DNA of 64,000 nt from Thiobacillus sp. (GCF_018780105.1 NZ_JADMKC010000018.1:40616-104615), one strand, 5' to 3'. Shown: positions 33,782 to 43,313, counted from the first letter of the stretch. Made by a program: numbers and translations. Notes: generated by a model from the sequence alone, not told the origin.

Positions 33782-34288
33782 TCAACTCCTGATGATCACT
33801 GGCCGGTTGGCCAGTTCGTTTGGGTTACTGCTGCGCGGCGGCACATGCGTCGCCAGCAGCGCGCTCACCTGCTCGATTCCGTTGAGCACGCCGCGCTCGA
33901 ACTCGCCCTGGCGGAAGGCGGCCTCCATCGCCTGCGCCACCGCTTCCCAGGCCGATTGCTCGACCTGCGCGGCAATGCCGCGGTCGGCCACGATCTCGAT
34001 ATCGTGGTCGGCCAGCAGCAAATAGATCAGCACGCCGCTGTTGTGTTCGGTGTCCCACACGCGCAGTTCCGAAAAGATTTCAATGGCGCGTTCGCGGCCG
34101 CTCATGCCGCGCCACACGCGGGCGGGTGCGAGGCTGGTTTCGATGGCAAAGCGGATTTCGCCATTGTGGCGGGTTTCCGACTGACGGATCGCAGACTCGA
34201 TTGCGTCCAGCGCAGCATGCGGAAACGCGCGCCGCCACGCCCACGGCGGCATGAACAGATGCTTGAGCCAGCGACTGAAATTCACCAT
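33782..34288 (-). CDS. TPM domain protein
   Basis: 168-aa protein consisting mainly of a TPM (DUF477) domain: IRQSETRHNGEIRFAIETSL, FSELRVWDTEHNSGVLIYLL and DHDIEIVADRGI are family stretches. TPM domains are found in proteins linked to membrane stress and photosystem repair; enzymatic activity is uncertain. No signal peptide, so cytoplasmic or membrane-associated. Overlaps the second TPM gene by 7 bases. Confidence 0.87.
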   Translation of the reverse strand: MVNFSRWLKHLFMPPWAWRRAFPHAALDAIESAIRQSETRHNGEIRFAIETSLAPARVWRGMSGRERAIEIFSELRVWDTEHNSGVLIYLLLADHDIEIVADRGIAAQVEQSAWEAVAQAMEAAFRQGEFERGVLNGIEQVSALLATHVPPRSSNPNELANRPVIIRS

Positions 34289-35139
34289 GAGCCCGATGCG
34301 CCTCCGCCGCCAAAACCCCCGCCCCCGCCTCCCCAGGAGCCGCCCCCACCACCACCGAAACCGTCGCCGCCATAGCCGCCGCTGCCCCAGCCACCCCCAC
34401 CGCCGCGCCCCAGCGCTCCAAGAAACAGCACGGCGAGCAGCACCCCGCCGCCCATCAGCAAGGACGACAGCAGCGCTCCCGAGCTCATCCAGGCGAGGCC
34501 AGCGGTGCCCAAACCGGCCACGCCGCTGGCGGTGCCGCGCCCCAGCATGGGGGCCAGAAAACTGCCGAAGATAAAGCCCAGCACCATGAAGACCAGCAGG
34601 CCTTCACCCGGATCGCTCGCTTGATTCGAGCGTGTCGGCGCGGGCAGCGACTCACCGTCTATCAGCTTGACGAGCTGCGCCACCCCAGCCGAGATGCCGC
34701 CGTAAAAGTCGCCCGCCTTGAAATACGGCGTGATGGTTTCGGCGATCACCCGTTTGGCAATCGCGTCGGGGATCGCGCCTTCCAGTCCGTAGCCCACTTC
34801 GATGCGCAGCTTGCGGTCGTTTTTGGCGACGATCAGGATCACGCCGTCGTCCACTTTAGTGCGGCCGATTTTCCATTTGTCGGCCACCCGGATGCCGAAT
34901 TGCGCGATGTCTTCTCCGTCCAGCGTGGGCACAATCAGCACGGCAATCTGGCTGCCCTTTCTGGCTTCGAGTGCGGCGAGCTGGGTATCGAGTTCGGCGA
35001 TTTGCTGCGTGGAAAGCGTGCCGCTCCGGTCGGTGACCCGGCGCGACAAGTCCGGCACCGCCACCTGAGCCCAGGCGGACAGCGCGAACCAGAAGCACAG
35101 GAAGCCGAACGCGAATCGCGTCGGCAGCTGCCGGATCAT
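34282..35139 (-). CDS. YgcG-like TPM domain membrane protein
   Basis: 285-aa protein: signal peptide (FAFGFLCFWFALSAWAQ), an extracytoplasmic TPM domain (residues 28-165; DRSGTLSTQQIAELDTQLAA, IAVLIVPTLDGEDIAQFGIR, VDDGVILIVAKNDRKLRIEV), two to three membrane helices and a Gly-rich C-terminal tail (GGGGGWGSGGYGGDGFGGGG). This is the YgcG layout. Such proteins almost always lie next to LemA, as here. Confidence 0.9.
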   Translation of the reverse strand: MIRQLPTRFAFGFLCFWFALSAWAQVAVPDLSRRVTDRSGTLSTQQIAELDTQLAALEARKGSQIAVLIVPTLDGEDIAQFGIRVADKWKIGRTKVDDGVILIVAKNDRKLRIEVGYGLEGAIPDAIAKRVIAETITPYFKAGDFYGGISAGVAQLVKLIDGESLPAPTRSNQASDPGEGLLVFMVLGFIFGSFLAPMLGRGTASGVAGLGTAGLAWMSSGALLSSLLMGGGVLLAVLFLGALGRGGGGGWGSGGYGGDGFGGGGGGSWGGGGGGFGGGGASGSW

Positions 35140-35145
35140 CAGCGA

Positions 35146-35796
35146 TCAATATCCGGGCGCGGGAGCCGGCGTGTCGCCGCTGACCGGAGCAGTTGGAGCG
35201 GGTGCTGGCGCGGGTGCGCCAAAATCGACAGTGGGCGAGGTGGCAATCGCCTTCTCGTTTTCCACCGTGAAGCTGGGCTTGGTCTTGTAGCCGAACAGCA
35301 TCGCGGTCAGGTTGGACGGGAACGAACGCACCGCGACATTGTAGACCTTCACCGTATCGATATAGCGGTTGCGCGCGACGGTGATGCGGTTCTCGGTGCC
35401 TTCGAGTTGCGCACGCAGATCCTGGAAGCCCAGATTGGTCTGCAGATTGGGGTACCGCTCCACCGTTACCATCAACCGACTCAGCGCACCTGTGAGCTCG
35501 CCCTGCGCGGCCTGGAACTTGGCAAAGGCTTCTGGATCGTTGATTAGCTCGGGCGTGGCCTGGATACCGGTGGCGCGGGCGCGCGCCTCAATCACCCGAG
35601 TCAGCGTCTCTTGCTCGAAGTTGGCCTCACCCTTAATGGTTCTGATGATGTTGGGAATCAGGTCAGCCCGGCGCTGATACTGGTTCAGCACTTCGGCCCA
35701 CGCCGCCTTAACCTCCTCGTCGGTGGTCTGAAACGTGTTGTAGCCACAGCCGGACAAAGCCAGCGCCATAAAAGAAATCCACAGCCATTTCAACAT
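35146..35796 (-). CDS. lemA: LemA family protein
   Basis: 216-aa LemA protein. The N-terminus has a lipobox-like segment (MALALSGC-G), then the LemA helical core (EEVKAAWAEVLNQYQRRADL, DLIPNIIRTIKGEANFEQET) and QGELTGALSRLMVTVERYPN. The C-terminus is a Pro/Ala-rich tail. It is an extracytoplasmic, membrane-attached coiled-coil protein; role unknown beyond association with TPM proteins. First gene of the lemA-TPM-TPM-nfeD-SPFH run. Confidence 0.92.
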   Translation of the reverse strand: MLKWLWISFMALALSGCGYNTFQTTDEEVKAAWAEVLNQYQRRADLIPNIIRTIKGEANFEQETLTRVIEARARATGIQATPELINDPEAFAKFQAAQGELTGALSRLMVTVERYPNLQTNLGFQDLRAQLEGTENRITVARNRYIDTVKVYNVAVRSFPSNLTAMLFGYKTKPSFTVENEKAIATSPTVDFGAPAPAPAPTAPVSGDTPAPAPGY

Positions 35797-35810
35797 GTCG
35801 TCTTCCTCGG

Positions 35811-36866
35811 TCAGGGTGCCACGCCCCAGGTGGCGAACAGGGGGTCGGACTCATTCAAGCGGTCCGCGTAACGATCGTCCCTGGGGCGCTTCAAGCCGCG
35901 CTCCAGATAGGTTTCCACTTTCTTGAAACCCGCGTTCTTGATCAGCATGCCCACCCAGGCCATGCGTTCCATCGGATGCAACTGCGTCCACAGTTTAATG
36001 ACTTTGGGTGGAAAGTTCCGGTTCGACAATGTGACCACGAACATGCCGCCCGGCTTCAGCACGCGCTTCGCTTCGGCGACGATTTTTTCCGGCTGGGTCA
36101 GATACTCGAACGACACCGTGCACACCACCGCATCGAAACTGGCGTCGGCGAATGGCAGTTTGGGATCGCTGTTGAGATCGTGCACGACACGCTCGGCCAG
36201 TTGCGGGTTGTCCGCCAGTTCCTCCGCGTTCAAGCCCAAGCCCACGGCAGACTGCACGGTATCGGGCAAGTGCGAGCGCCAGCCGGCCATCAGGTCGAGT
36301 ACGCGCGCGTTTTCCGGCAGTACCGTGCGGTACAGGGCCTGGATGCGGCGCGCGCACACGGCGTCGACGTGGATGAGCTTGCGCGGCTGGGCATAGAAAT
36401 CCGGATCGGGGGTTTCATCTTCGCGGGTGTAGGCGTCCGGCCCGCCAAACTCGGTCGGCGTCAACATCTGCGTTTCCATGCCGCTCCATTCGAGCAGCTG
36501 CCCGACATGACCGACGGGTTCGGTGCCGACATCGCTCTTGCCGCTGTCGATGCTGAAAATGCGACCCTGCAGCGGGTGGCTGAAATTGGCGGAAAAATGA
36601 TCGCCATCGATCTTCATCACGCGGAACATCGGCCCCGGCGCATCGTCGGCATGCAGCAGCTGCGACGGATAGAAGCGCCCCACCCGCAACGGGGCGATCT
36701 CGCTGCGGAAGGCCTGCAGCGGTACGTCGAACTCGATTTTCGGACCGACATCGACCTGGGCGTCGACCGGCGGCGTGTCGGCCGGCATCCACACCACCAC
36801 CTGATGGCGACCGAGGTCGGAAAAATAATTGACGCGGAAGCGCAGCGCGGAATGCAGAAGTTTCAT
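35811..36866 (-). CDS. SAM-dependent methyltransferase with N-terminal extension
   Basis: 351-aa protein. Residues 170-300 form a class I methyltransferase domain: NARVLDLMAGWRSHLP is motif I (with G-x-G reduced to M-A-G-W), LPFADASFDAVVCTVSFEYL is the motif II/III region and AKRVLKPGGMFVVTLSN follows. Residues 1-150 form a separate domain containing NFSHPLQGR, similar to the conserved stretch of SlyD-type FKBP domains. The substrate is unknown. Confidence 0.75.
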   Translation of the reverse strand: MKLLHSALRFRVNYFSDLGRHQVVVWMPADTPPVDAQVDVGPKIEFDVPLQAFRSEIAPLRVGRFYPSQLLHADDAPGPMFRVMKIDGDHFSANFSHPLQGRIFSIDSGKSDVGTEPVGHVGQLLEWSGMETQMLTPTEFGGPDAYTREDETPDPDFYAQPRKLIHVDAVCARRIQALYRTVLPENARVLDLMAGWRSHLPDTVQSAVGLGLNAEELADNPQLAERVVHDLNSDPKLPFADASFDAVVCTVSFEYLTQPEKIVAEAKRVLKPGGMFVVTLSNRNFPPKVIKLWTQLHPMERMAWVGMLIKNAGFKKVETYLERGLKRPRDDRYADRLNESDPLFATWGVAP

Positions 36867-36878
36867 GTTTCGAAGGAG

Positions 36879-37568
36879 TCAGGATTCTGGGATCAGGGCG
36901 TTAAAAGTGCGCCGGGCGAGGCACAAGTCCTCCCACGCCCGCGCCTTGTCGGGCAGGGTGCGCAGCAGGTAGGCAGGATGATACGTCACCACCAGCGGCA
37001 CATTCTGGAACGCGTGCACCCGTCCGCGCAGGCGGCCGACCGTCTCCTGGGTATCGAGCAGGCTTTGCGCGGCGATTCGTCCCAGCACCAGGATGAGCTT
37101 GGGCTGGATGAGTTCGATCTGCGCCAGCAGATAGGGGCGGCATGCTGCGATTTCATCGGGCGCGGGATCGCGATTGCCGGGCGGGCGGGATTTCAGCACG
37201 TTGGTGATGTAGACATTGTTGCCGCGCTGCAGGCCGATGGCCGCCAGCATGGCGTCGAGCAGCTTGCCCGCCTGGCCGACGAAGGGCTCGCCCTGGGCGT
37301 CTTCGTCGGCGCCGGGCGCCTCGCCGATGATCAGCCAGTCGGCATTGCGGTCGCCCACGCCGAGCACGCCCTGGGTGCGGGTTGGATGCAGCTTGCAGGC
37401 GGTGCAGTGGGCGACGGCTTCGGCGAGGGCGTCCCAGGTGGTGAGCGGTGAGGCGTGAGCGGGGAGCGGGGAGCCGGGAATGGAGAGCGGTGCAGCGGGC
37501 GCGGCTTCGCGCAGGCGCCACACCGGGCCGATGCCCAGTTCGGTGAACACGTCATCCTTGCTCAACAC
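36879..37568 (-). CDS. Uracil-DNA glycosylase, type 4 (Fe-S)
   Basis: About 229 aa; removes uracil from DNA. Motif 1 is GEAPGADEDAQGEPFVGQAG, the Fe-S cysteines include CTACKLHPTR and a later CRPYLLAQ, and motif 2 is VTYHPAYLLR. I start it at GTG 37568, which has AAAGGA six bases upstream; TTG 37565 overlapping the rimI stop is the alternative. The long in-frame upstream extension overlaps rimI and is spurious. An N-terminal tail of about 45 residues with Pro/Ala repeats precedes the domain. Confidence 0.9.
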   Translation of the reverse strand: MLSKDDVFTELGIGPVWRLREAAPAAPLSIPGSPLPAHASPLTTWDALAEAVAHCTACKLHPTRTQGVLGVGDRNADWLIIGEAPGADEDAQGEPFVGQAGKLLDAMLAAIGLQRGNNVYITNVLKSRPPGNRDPAPDEIAACRPYLLAQIELIQPKLILVLGRIAAQSLLDTQETVGRLRGRVHAFQNVPLVVTYHPAYLLRTLPDKARAWEDLCLARRTFNALIPES

Positions 37569-38044
37569 GACAAGTCCTTTTTCATGATGAGCGCATCTTC
37601 GCGGCCTTCGCCTGCGGGGTAGTAGGCGCGCCGCACGGCCAGGTCGACAAAACCGCTGCTGTGATACAGGCTGATGGCAGCGATGTTGGAGGTGCGCACT
37701 TCCAGAAACACGCTGCCGGCCTGCTGCTCGCAGGCGCGCGCCAGGCAGTGCGCGAGCAGATCGCGTCCCAGGCCGTGGCGCCGCCAGTCGGGCGCGATGG
37801 TGAGGTTGAGCAGATGCGCCTCGCCCGCCGCCGCCATCATGGCGTAATACCCCATGACGTCGCCGCCGGCTTCGAGCACCCACATGCTGTAACCGGCGCC
37901 GAGCGAGTCGGCAAAATTGCCGATGCTCCACGGATGGTCGTAGCTCGCCAGTTCGATCGGGTGAATGAGCGGCAAGTCGGCCACGGTCATGGCGCGCAGA
38001 CCCTGCGCAATGACACGGGTTTCGCTGAGGGGTACGTGACTCAT
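37562..38044 (-). CDS. rimI: Ribosomal protein S18-alanine N-acetyltransferase
   Basis: 160-aa GNAT enzyme that acetylates the N-terminal Ala of ribosomal protein S18. The HLLNLTIAPDWRRHGLGRDL motif (acetyl-CoA binding) and EVRTSNIAAISLYHSSGFVD are typical of RimI. ATG 38044 overlaps the tsaB stop (ATGA). tsaB-rimI-udg4 is a common betaproteobacterial gene order. Confidence 0.93.
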   Translation of the reverse strand: MSHVPLSETRVIAQGLRAMTVADLPLIHPIELASYDHPWSIGNFADSLGAGYSMWVLEAGGDVMGYYAMMAAAGEAHLLNLTIAPDWRRHGLGRDLLAHCLARACEQQAGSVFLEVRTSNIAAISLYHSSGFVDLAVRRAYYPAGEGREDALIMKKDLSC

Positions 38045-38745
38045 GCGCTTCGTTTCGCCCGGCGTTCGTCGATGGTCAATGCCACCTTGTCGCGCAGATA
38101 AATCGGCGCGGCCAGCGCGGCGTCCATGCCTTCGCCGCGCTCGAACGCACGGGCAGCCAAGCCCGCCATCGCGGCGGCATCGGGCATCAGGGTATCGTCG
38201 ATACGCGTGAGATGCGCCGCCAGCCTTGGAAGCAGCACTGCGCCCAGGGCGATGAAACCATTGCCTGCGCCCATCCAGTCGCCGCCTTCCGGCACGCTTA
38301 CCGACTCGGGCAGCGCCAGCGCAGGTTCGGTCACGCACTGCCAGCCGGTCCCGCTTCGCCGGTACGCGGCCCAGTAGACCTCGGCCATGCGCGCATCGAG
38401 CACGGCCAGCACCTGCTCCGGGCTGTTTTGTTCAGAGCGGGTCTGCTCGGCAATGGACTCCAGCGTGGAGACGCCCACCACCGGCAGATCGGCACCCAGC
38501 GCCAGGCCCTGGGTGACCGCGCAGGCAATGCGCAGGCCGGTAAACGAACCCGGCCCGGCGCCGTAGCCGATGCCATCCAGTTGGCGCAGGCTGGTTGCCG
38601 ACTCACGCAGCAGTTCATCCACCATCGGCAGCAACAGGCTGCTGTGCTGCTGTTCGGCCAGCACCCGGCGGGCGAGGATGCGGCCATCCAGCCACAACGC
38701 AGCCGAGCACCATTCGGTGGAAGTATCGATCACGAGCAATTTCAT
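38041..38745 (-). CDS. tsaB: tRNA threonylcarbamoyladenosine biosynthesis protein TsaB
   Basis: 234-aa ASKHA-fold protein, partner of TsaD in t6A37 tRNA modification. MKLLVIDTSTEWCSAALWL at the N-terminus and IGYGAGPGSFTGLRIACAVT around residues 65-85 are TsaB signatures. ATG 38745 is chosen; the frame opens 12 codons earlier but the family begins here. Upstream is a 300-bp gap to the divergent prfC. Confidence 0.94.
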   Translation of the reverse strand: MKLLVIDTSTEWCSAALWLDGRILARRVLAEQQHSSLLLPMVDELLRESATSLRQLDGIGYGAGPGSFTGLRIACAVTQGLALGADLPVVGVSTLESIAEQTRSEQNSPEQVLAVLDARMAEVYWAAYRRSGTGWQCVTEPALALPESVSVPEGGDWMGAGNGFIALGAVLLPRLAAHLTRIDDTLMPDAAAMAGLAARAFERGEGMDAALAAPIYLRDKVALTIDERRAKRSA

Positions 38746-39046
38746 CGGCGCAATTTTACCGGTAGTCGCACGCGGCAACACGACACGGTGCGGCAGTCGT
38801 GCAATTTATCCGGCGGCAGGAAATAGCATAAACCCGGATAATCCATCAGGCGGCTCTTCGAGCCTGCGCACGCGCTGGCGGCCGCTTTGCGGTCATTTTT
38901 GCCGCTTGCTCGGCGCCCATGGAACAACCATGGGCTTCTCCCAAGCAACAAAATTGCCTCGCAAACCGGCTCGCCATCATCGCGCGCCCTGATGGATTAA
39001 CCGGGTTAAAATTGCGCCCCTGCTTCGTATCCGCTTGACCCCCCCG
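38746..39046. other. Divergent intergenic region tsaB / prfC
   Basis: No gene is supported here. It must hold the promoters of tsaB (leftward) and prfC (rightward). TAAAAT at 39006-39011, 36 bases before the prfC ATG, could be a -10 box. A short inverted repeat CCATGG-AACAA-CCATGG is near 38920-38935. Confidence 0.5.
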
Positions 39047-40678
39047 ATGGAATCCTTAGTCACTACACCGGCTACAACCGGCGATTCGCCTTTGGCGCGC
39101 GACGTCAAAAAACGCCGCACCTTCGCGATCATCTCCCACCCCGACGCCGGTAAAACCACGCTGACCGAAAAGCTGCTGCTGTTCGGCGGTGCGATCCAGA
39201 TGGCGGGCACCGTCAAGGCCAAGAAAAGCGGCAAGTTCGCCACCTCGGACTGGATGGAAGTGGAACGCGAACGCGGCATTTCGGTCGCCAGCTCGGTGAT
39301 GCAGTTCACGCACGGCGACTGCGTGTTCAACCTGCTCGACACCCCGGGCCACAAGGATTTTTCCGAAGACACCTACCGCGTGCTGACCGCGGTGGACGCC
39401 GCGATCATGGTGGTCGATGCCGCCAAGGGCGTGGAAGAACAGACCATCAAGCTGCTGGAAGTCTGCCGCCTGCGCGATACGCCTATCATCACCTTCATCA
39501 ACAAAATGGACCGCGAGGTACGCGACCCGCTGGAACTGCTGGACGAGATCGAATCGATCCTGAAAATACAGTGCGCCCCGGTGACCTGGCCGATCGGCAT
39601 GGGCAAGCGCTTTCATGGCGTGTACCACCTGATCAACGACGAAATCCTGCGCTTCAAGGCGGGCGAGGAAAACGCCGGCCAGGCGTTTGAATCGCTGCAG
39701 GGCCTGGGCGATGAGGCTTTGCGTGAACGCTTCCCGCTCGAAGCCGACACCCTGCTGTCGGAAATCGAACTGGTGCGCGGCGCCGGCGTCGGCTTCGAGC
39801 TGGATGCCTTTTTGAAAGGCAAACAGTCACCGGTGTTTTTCGGCTCCGGGATCAATAACTTCGGCGTGCGCGAAGTGCTGCGCGCGCTGGCCGACTGGGC
39901 GCCGCCGCCGCAGCCGCGCGAGGCGGTCGAGCGCGTGGTCGACCCCGCCGAACCCAAATTCACCGGCTTCGTGTTCAAGATCCAGGCCAACATGGACCCG
40001 CAGCACCGCGACCGCATCGCCTTCTTCCGCGTCTGCTCGGGCCGCTATAGCCCCAACATGAAAGTGCGCCACCGCCGCACCGGCAAGGACATGAAAATCG
40101 CCAACGCCGTGGTCTTCATGGCCAACGAGCGCACCCGCATGGAAGACGCGGTGGCGGGCGACATCATCGGCATCCACAACCACGGCCAGCTGCATATCGG
40201 CGACACCCTCACCGAGGGCGAAGCGCTGCAATACAAAGGCATCCCCTACTTCGCCCCCGAACTGTTCAGCCGCCCGCGCCTGCGCGATCCGTTGCGCGCC
40301 AAGCAGTTGAACAAGGGCTTGCTGGAACTGGGCGAAGAAGGCGCGGTGCAGGTGTTCGAACCCTTCGTCGACAACACGCTGCTGATTGGCGCCGTCGGCC
40401 AGCTGCAGTTCGAAGTCGTCGCCCATCGCCTGCGCACCGAATACGGCGTCGACGCCAGCTTCGAGAACGCCGGCATCTACACCGCGCGCTGGGTGACCTG
40501 CCCCGACGCCGCGCATCTGGCCGAATTCACCAAGGCCAATTCGCTGAAGCTGGCGAAGGACGTCGACGGCAACCTGGTGTATCTGGCCGATACGCGGGTG
40601 AATTTGTCGCTGGCACAGGAACGCTGGCCCAAGGTGGCGTTCCACGATACGCGGGAGCATGGGCAGGTAATGGGCTAG
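39047..40678 (+). CDS. prfC: Peptide chain release factor 3
   Basis: 543-aa translational GTPase that recycles RF1/RF2 after termination. G1 is [15 protein letters not shown]3 is [14 protein letters not shown] and G4 is INKMD; domains II and III run to the end. Length agrees with other RF3 proteins (about 530 aa). ATG 39047 is chosen; TTG 39035 in the same frame is the alternative. The last about 240 bp are repeated in a decayed copy at 45679-45921. Confidence 0.96.
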   Translation: MESLVTTPATTGDSPLARDVKKRRTFAIISHPDAGKTTLTEKLLLFGGAIQMAGTVKAKKSGKFATSDWMEVERERGISVASSVMQFTHGDCVFNLLDTPGHKDFSEDTYRVLTAVDAAIMVVDAAKGVEEQTIKLLEVCRLRDTPIITFINKMDREVRDPLELLDEIESILKIQCAPVTWPIGMGKRFHGVYHLINDEILRFKAGEENAGQAFESLQGLGDEALRERFPLEADTLLSEIELVRGAGVGFELDAFLKGKQSPVFFGSGINNFGVREVLRALADWAPPPQPREAVERVVDPAEPKFTGFVFKIQANMDPQHRDRIAFFRVCSGRYSPNMKVRHRRTGKDMKIANAVVFMANERTRMEDAVAGDIIGIHNHGQLHIGDTLTEGEALQYKGIPYFAPELFSRPRLRDPLRAKQLNKGLLELGEEGAVQVFEPFVDNTLLIGAVGQLQFEVVAHRLRTEYGVDASFENAGIYTARWVTCPDAAHLAEFTKANSLKLAKDVDGNLVYLADTRVNLSLAQERWPKVAFHDTREHGQVMG

Positions 40679-40740
40679 GCCTCCAAGAGGCTCGCCCGAG
40701 GCAGTGGGTCTGCGCCCTTTTTCTCTGTAAAGGTGACGTC

Positions 40741-41496
40741 ATGAATGCACAAATAAAGAATGCAGTAGGAATTGTGGTGCCGTATTCGTTTATGTGCGCT
40801 TTCTTAAGCCTGTATTACTTCTGGAAGCCATTTGGAATCCAACCTTTCGAGTTCATATCGATCAGTGAAGCTGTTGCGTATGGCATCCCGTTTTTAATGC
40901 TCTCATCATTCATGCTATTTCCGGTGTTCATCGGGGAGCTCTTATGGCCAAGCAACTACCCAGAAGAAACTCAAAATGACGCCAAAAAGAGTTACTTGGA
41001 GGTTCATGTTATTTTGGTCATATTCCTCAACTTGGCGATGATAGTACTTGCCGAGTTTGATCATTGGTCGTCACGCAATCCTCTTTTTATGGGTCTTGTT
41101 GCTGGGATATTTCCCGCCGCATTCAGACTAGGTAGCCTCAATGAGTTCGCTCAATATTTCCCTTCCAAGAACATAAGAGTTTTTGTTTTTTTGATTATTT
41201 GTTGTTTGCCGGCAGCATCTGTATCTAGCGCAGTATGGAACAGATCGGAAATCATTAATAAAAGTGACTTCCATACTGTTTCGGGCAAAGACATAAAGTC
41301 AGAAGTTGAGACAGGTAATCTCACTTACCTAGGCCACCTTGGCGAATATGTTTTTCTACTTAAAGAAAATTCGACTGTGGCGTATCGCTTGGATGATCTA
41401 AAGAAGCTTGAGCTAAGGAAGGGTTCTGCAACTCAGCAGAGATTGTCATCAAAGACCAACGACTCTAGCGCGCAGCACGCTGCTACCAAGCCTTGA
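40741..41496 (+). CDS. Hypothetical integral membrane protein
   Basis: 251 aa, no family recognised. Five predicted membrane segments in the first 165 residues (FMCAFLSLYYFW, AVAYGIPFLMLSSFMLFPVF, VILVIFLNLAMIVLA, FMGLVAGIFPAAFRLG, IRVFVFLIICCLPAASV), then a soluble C-terminal domain (SDFHTVSGKDIKSEVETGNL and LGHLGEYVFLLKENST). The gene is clearly more AT-rich than prfC on one side and the GGDEF operon on the other, a sign of acquisition. It lies inside the segment bounded by the two prfC 3' ends. Confidence 0.75.
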   Translation: MNAQIKNAVGIVVPYSFMCAFLSLYYFWKPFGIQPFEFISISEAVAYGIPFLMLSSFMLFPVFIGELLWPSNYPEETQNDAKKSYLEVHVILVIFLNLAMIVLAEFDHWSSRNPLFMGLVAGIFPAAFRLGSLNEFAQYFPSKNIRVFVFLIICCLPAASVSSAVWNRSEIINKSDFHTVSGKDIKSEVETGNLTYLGHLGEYVFLLKENSTVAYRLDDLKKLELRKGSATQQRLSSKTNDSSAQHAATKP

Positions 41497-41559
41497 AATA
41501 GAACCTGAGAAGGCACAACGGTTTTGACTTTTCCGTCGCTGAACACCAACCGCGTACGT

Positions 41560-41718
41560 TCAGGCTTGCCTGAACAGCTGAATAGCCTCATCCAACCGAT
41601 GCACGGGGCGAATCTCCATCCCGGCGATTTTCTGCTTCGGCTGGTTGGCGGCCGGGACGATGGCTTGGGTGAAACCGAGCTTGGCGGCTTCCTTGAGGCG
41701 TTCCTGGCCGCGCTGCAC
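41560..41718 (-). pseudogene. 3' fragment of radA
   Basis: On the minus strand this encodes the C-terminal 50-odd residues of RadA, in frame and with a stop: RGQERLKEAAKLGFTQAIVP, then AANQPKQKIAGMEIRPVHRL and DEAIQLFRQA. The intact radA of this window (58907-60262) ends in the same residues up to DEAIRFFRES. Similarity stops abruptly at GCTGCAC (41712-41718). It is a partial copy with silent and a few missense changes, not a gene. Confidence 0.88.
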
Positions 41719-42015
41719 GGAGCCAAAGGGTCAGGCCTTGACTCTTGCTACAGTCGGACAATTGGCTCCCGATACGGCTGTCTGAAGCTCAAATGGTAAT
41801 CGCAAACGTCCCATCACCGCCGTCCTGGTTTTGACCTTCATCCCCTCTCAGCCCCGCCGGAAATTGAGTTTGGCGGGTGGATCAGCGGCAAAGGTGTTTG
41901 AGCCCCGCTCACAAAAATTAATCAACATTACAAAAGCGGGGCGAGTTCTTTGCCGCCCACCCGGCAGGCTCGGTTTCCGGGGTTTCGGGGATGTCGGGGT
42001 GCGTTTTCTTTGGTT

Positions 42016-42044
42016 ACTTTCTTTGTCGCATTGACAAAGAAAGT
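42016..42044. repeat. Perfect hairpin ACTTTCTTTGTC / GACAAAGAAAGT
   Basis: 12-bp perfect arms (42016-42027, 42033-42044) around GCATT. There is no T-tract at the end. Similar ACTTTCTTTGTC hairpins are, from memory, common dispersed repeats in betaproteobacterial intergenic DNA; only this copy is visible here. Confidence 0.7.
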
Positions 42045-42350
42045 GACTAGCTGCCGGGCTACCCCCGGCCAACGGGCAGTGGTCAGGCAACGTCCTCAGG
42101 TCAAATCCCCCTCAATCCCCCTTTTCCAAAGGGGGAGGTCTATTCATCCGGCCCTCACCCTTCAAGGGAGTGGGGCAGTAGCGTGAAGCACAGCATGCTG
42201 TGGAACTTCGGATAGCCCATCAGTTTGTTTGCATAGGACATGGCTGTATTTCCGAACCCTGTCCGCACAAATCGTGCCAATTTCCAGAAATATAAGGGAA
42301 TTTCCCCCTATTCCGATTTAACTTCAGGCTGACCTTACCGTTAGTGTGCC

Positions 42351-43313
42351 ATGGCCCCTCTGGATACCACGGCAAGACCGCTGCTTTCGCTTTCGCTGAT
42401 CGTCGAGCCCGACCGACAGCGGCTGGCGCGTTTTGTGATCGATGCAATCGACGTGCTGGGGGGCGATGTCTTCACAACCTCGGTTCGCGTCGTGTTGATG
42501 CTCGACACCTTGCGCTCAGCGGGGCTGTCGGCGAACACAAGCCTCGATGTGCAGTTAATGATCCAGGATCGTGCAATATTCCTGGATTGGGGCGACGCGC
42601 ATTTCGGAATCTGCATGCTGCCGGTCACGCCGGCTACGTACCAGATCGACAAGCTGGCCGAGCAGCTGCGGTTTGCCAGCGAGTCGGCCGACCCCGAACT
42701 GCTGAAGTGCCGCAACCGTCAGATCAGCGAGGATCTCGAGCGCTATATGCGCGATGCCGCCGCACAGATGGCTGAAATGGAATCGGTGCTGGAAAAGCGG
42801 AAACACGAGCTTGAAGCGTCGATTCGCCATGCCGAAACCGATGCGCTCACCGGAATTTACAATCGCGGCGCCTACGACCAGCGTCTGCACGAATCCCTGC
42901 TGCGCAGCCAGCGTCAGAATGAATCGATGTGCCTGATGATGTTCGATCTCGACTATTTCAAGCAGATCAACGACACGCATGGCCATCAGTACGGCGACGA
43001 ATACCTGAAGAAAATGGCGAATGCCATGCGCGGCTCGGTGCGCGAGCATGTGGACATACTCTGCCGCATCGGCGGCGACGAGTTTGCCGCCATCACCTTC
43101 TGCGAACTCAAGATTGCTGCGCGGATCGCCGCCAAAGTGCTGCAAGGCATGAACGGCAAGGTGAGCATCGGCATCGCGCTATGCCGCGCCGACGACAACA
43201 CCGAAACGTTGGCAGCCCGCTCCGATGCCGCCCTCTACGAGGCGAAGCGGCGCGGCCGCGGGCAGTTTGCGACCGAAGACGAAATTACACCTGGCATAAC
43301 GGGACACTCATGA
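42351..43313 (+). CDS. Diguanylate cyclase (GGDEF domain)
   Basis: 320-aa cytoplasmic protein that should make cyclic di-GMP. Residues 1-120 form an unrecognised sensory or scaffold domain, 120-160 a coiled coil (AEMESVLEKRKHELEASIRH) and 160-310 the GGDEF domain, with DALTGIYNRGAYD, DLDYFKQINDTHGHQ and an intact active site RIGGDEFAAI. The inhibitory RxxD site expected before GGDEF reads EHVD, so product inhibition may be absent. ATGA overlap with the next gene. It is the likely output of the partner-switch proteins encoded downstream; an analogy is the SiaD cyclase of the Pseudomonas Sia system. Confidence 0.88.
   Translation: MAPLDTTARPLLSLSLIVEPDRQRLARFVIDAIDVLGGDVFTTSVRVVLMLDTLRSAGLSANTSLDVQLMIQDRAIFLDWGDAHFGICMLPVTPATYQIDKLAEQLRFASESADPELLKCRNRQISEDLERYMRDAAAQMAEMESVLEKRKHELEASIRHAETDALTGIYNRGAYDQRLHESLLRSQRQNESMCLMMFDLDYFKQINDTHGHQYGDEYLKKMANAMRGSVREHVDILCRIGGDEFAAITFCELKIAARIAAKVLQGMNGKVSIGIALCRADDNTETLAARSDAALYEAKRRGRGQFATEDEITPGITGHS

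Larger units (their letters stand above)
41497..42350. other. Gene-poor region with decayed sequence and repeats
   Basis: Besides the radA fragment (41560-41718) and the hairpin at 42016-42044 there is no convincing gene. At 42110-42145 a CCCCCTTTTCC-AAAGGGGGAGG inverted repeat resembles intergenic repeats common in such genomes. The last 100 bp should contain the promoter of the GGDEF operon; AT-rich bases lie near 42290-42325 but no clear hexamers stand out. Confidence 0.5.

Noticed and set aside
39047-40678. prfC as an SXT/R391-type ICE insertion site
   Set aside because: Those elements insert near the 5' end of prfC and bring an integrase; here the duplication is at the 3' end and no integrase is present.
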